Below are positions 5,107 to 5,176 of a stretch of DNA of 5,176 nt, one piece after another. Each line of letters opens with the position of its first letter. The first letter of the stretch is position 1. This DNA is from an uncultured Collinsella sp. (GTDB lineage: Bacteria > Actinomycetota > Coriobacteriia > Coriobacteriales > Coriobacteriaceae), in contig CATXML010000107.1 in assembly GCA_958372035.1 (NCBI GenBank), forward strand, positions 1 through 5,176, written 5' to 3'. A model generated the notes under the pieces. That model did no database searches and had not been told where the DNA came from. It saw nothing but the letters and a program-made list of their open reading frames with translations. Both the position numbers and the translations under genes were made by a program.

Positions 5107-5176
5107 CTAGTCCGCGAGCTTCTCCACCTGGTCGAGCATCTTATCGAGCTTGGCCTTTGCCTCGGCCTTGACCTTC
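5107..5176 (-). CDS. C-terminal 22 residues of a Lys/Ala-rich protein (5' part outside window)
   Basis: An open frame enters from the right edge and ends at TAG (5109-5107). The visible tail, KVKAEAKAKLDKMLDQVEKL then AD, is an amphipathic charged helix with Leu/Met/Val spaced in a heptad-like way, as in a coiled coil or helical tail. The frame is supported by the strong codon bias (AAG, GCC, CTC, GTC) and by having no hydrophobic or unlikely residues, but the stretch is too short to assign a family. It lies 114 bases upstream of ychF on the same strand. Confidence 0.6.
   Translation of the reverse strand, partial: KVKAEAKAKLDKMLDQVEKLAD

Overview
The window is ordinary chromosomal bacterial DNA of fairly high GC content (about 60% in the housekeeping genes). 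It carries six identifiable genes plus the tail of a seventh, tightly packed. The codon use, the GuaA and YchF sequence variants and the gene style fit an actinobacterial gut anaerobe of the Coriobacteriia, Collinsella-like. That assignment is an impression from protein sequence and cannot be proven here. There are no tRNA or rRNA genes, insertion sequences, CRISPR arrays or phage genes.

Left part (1-1523, minus strand): guaA, GMP synthase, complete at its N-terminus and running off the left edge with only its last few residues missing. It is divergent from a cytoplasmic type I L-asparaginase (1791-2804, plus strand). The 267 bases between them hold an AT-rich guaA promoter zone, an asparaginase promoter with an extended -10, and two interleaved inverted repeats just upstream of that promoter.

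Middle part (2827-3511): a small, more AT-rich unit of two divergent genes. One is a 72-residue XRE-type helix-turn-helix regulator (minus strand). The other is a 129-residue protein of unknown function (plus strand). Between them lies a perfect 26-bp palindrome that overlaps the promoter elements of both, which is a typical layout for an autoregulating repressor. The 129-residue protein reads like a minimal HAD/soluble P-type-ATPase-like fold in which every catalytic position has been replaced. This pair is the most unusual thing in the window.

Right part (3521-4992, minus strand): ychF, the conserved ribosome-associated P-loop NTPase. Its real start is a GTG at 4992 with a strong Shine-Dalgarno, not the upstream ATG at 5028. 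It is followed 11 bases later by a small three-helix membrane protein with a DUF1648-like segment, whose Shine-Dalgarno overlaps the ychF stop codon. A symmetric stem-loop precedes the ychF promoter, and the last 22 codons of a Lys/Ala-rich protein end at 5107.

The genes do not form one pathway. guaA and the asparaginase both touch amide-nitrogen metabolism (glutamine and asparagine), but they face apart and share no obvious control. The XRE pair looks like an inserted accessory unit between housekeeping genes.
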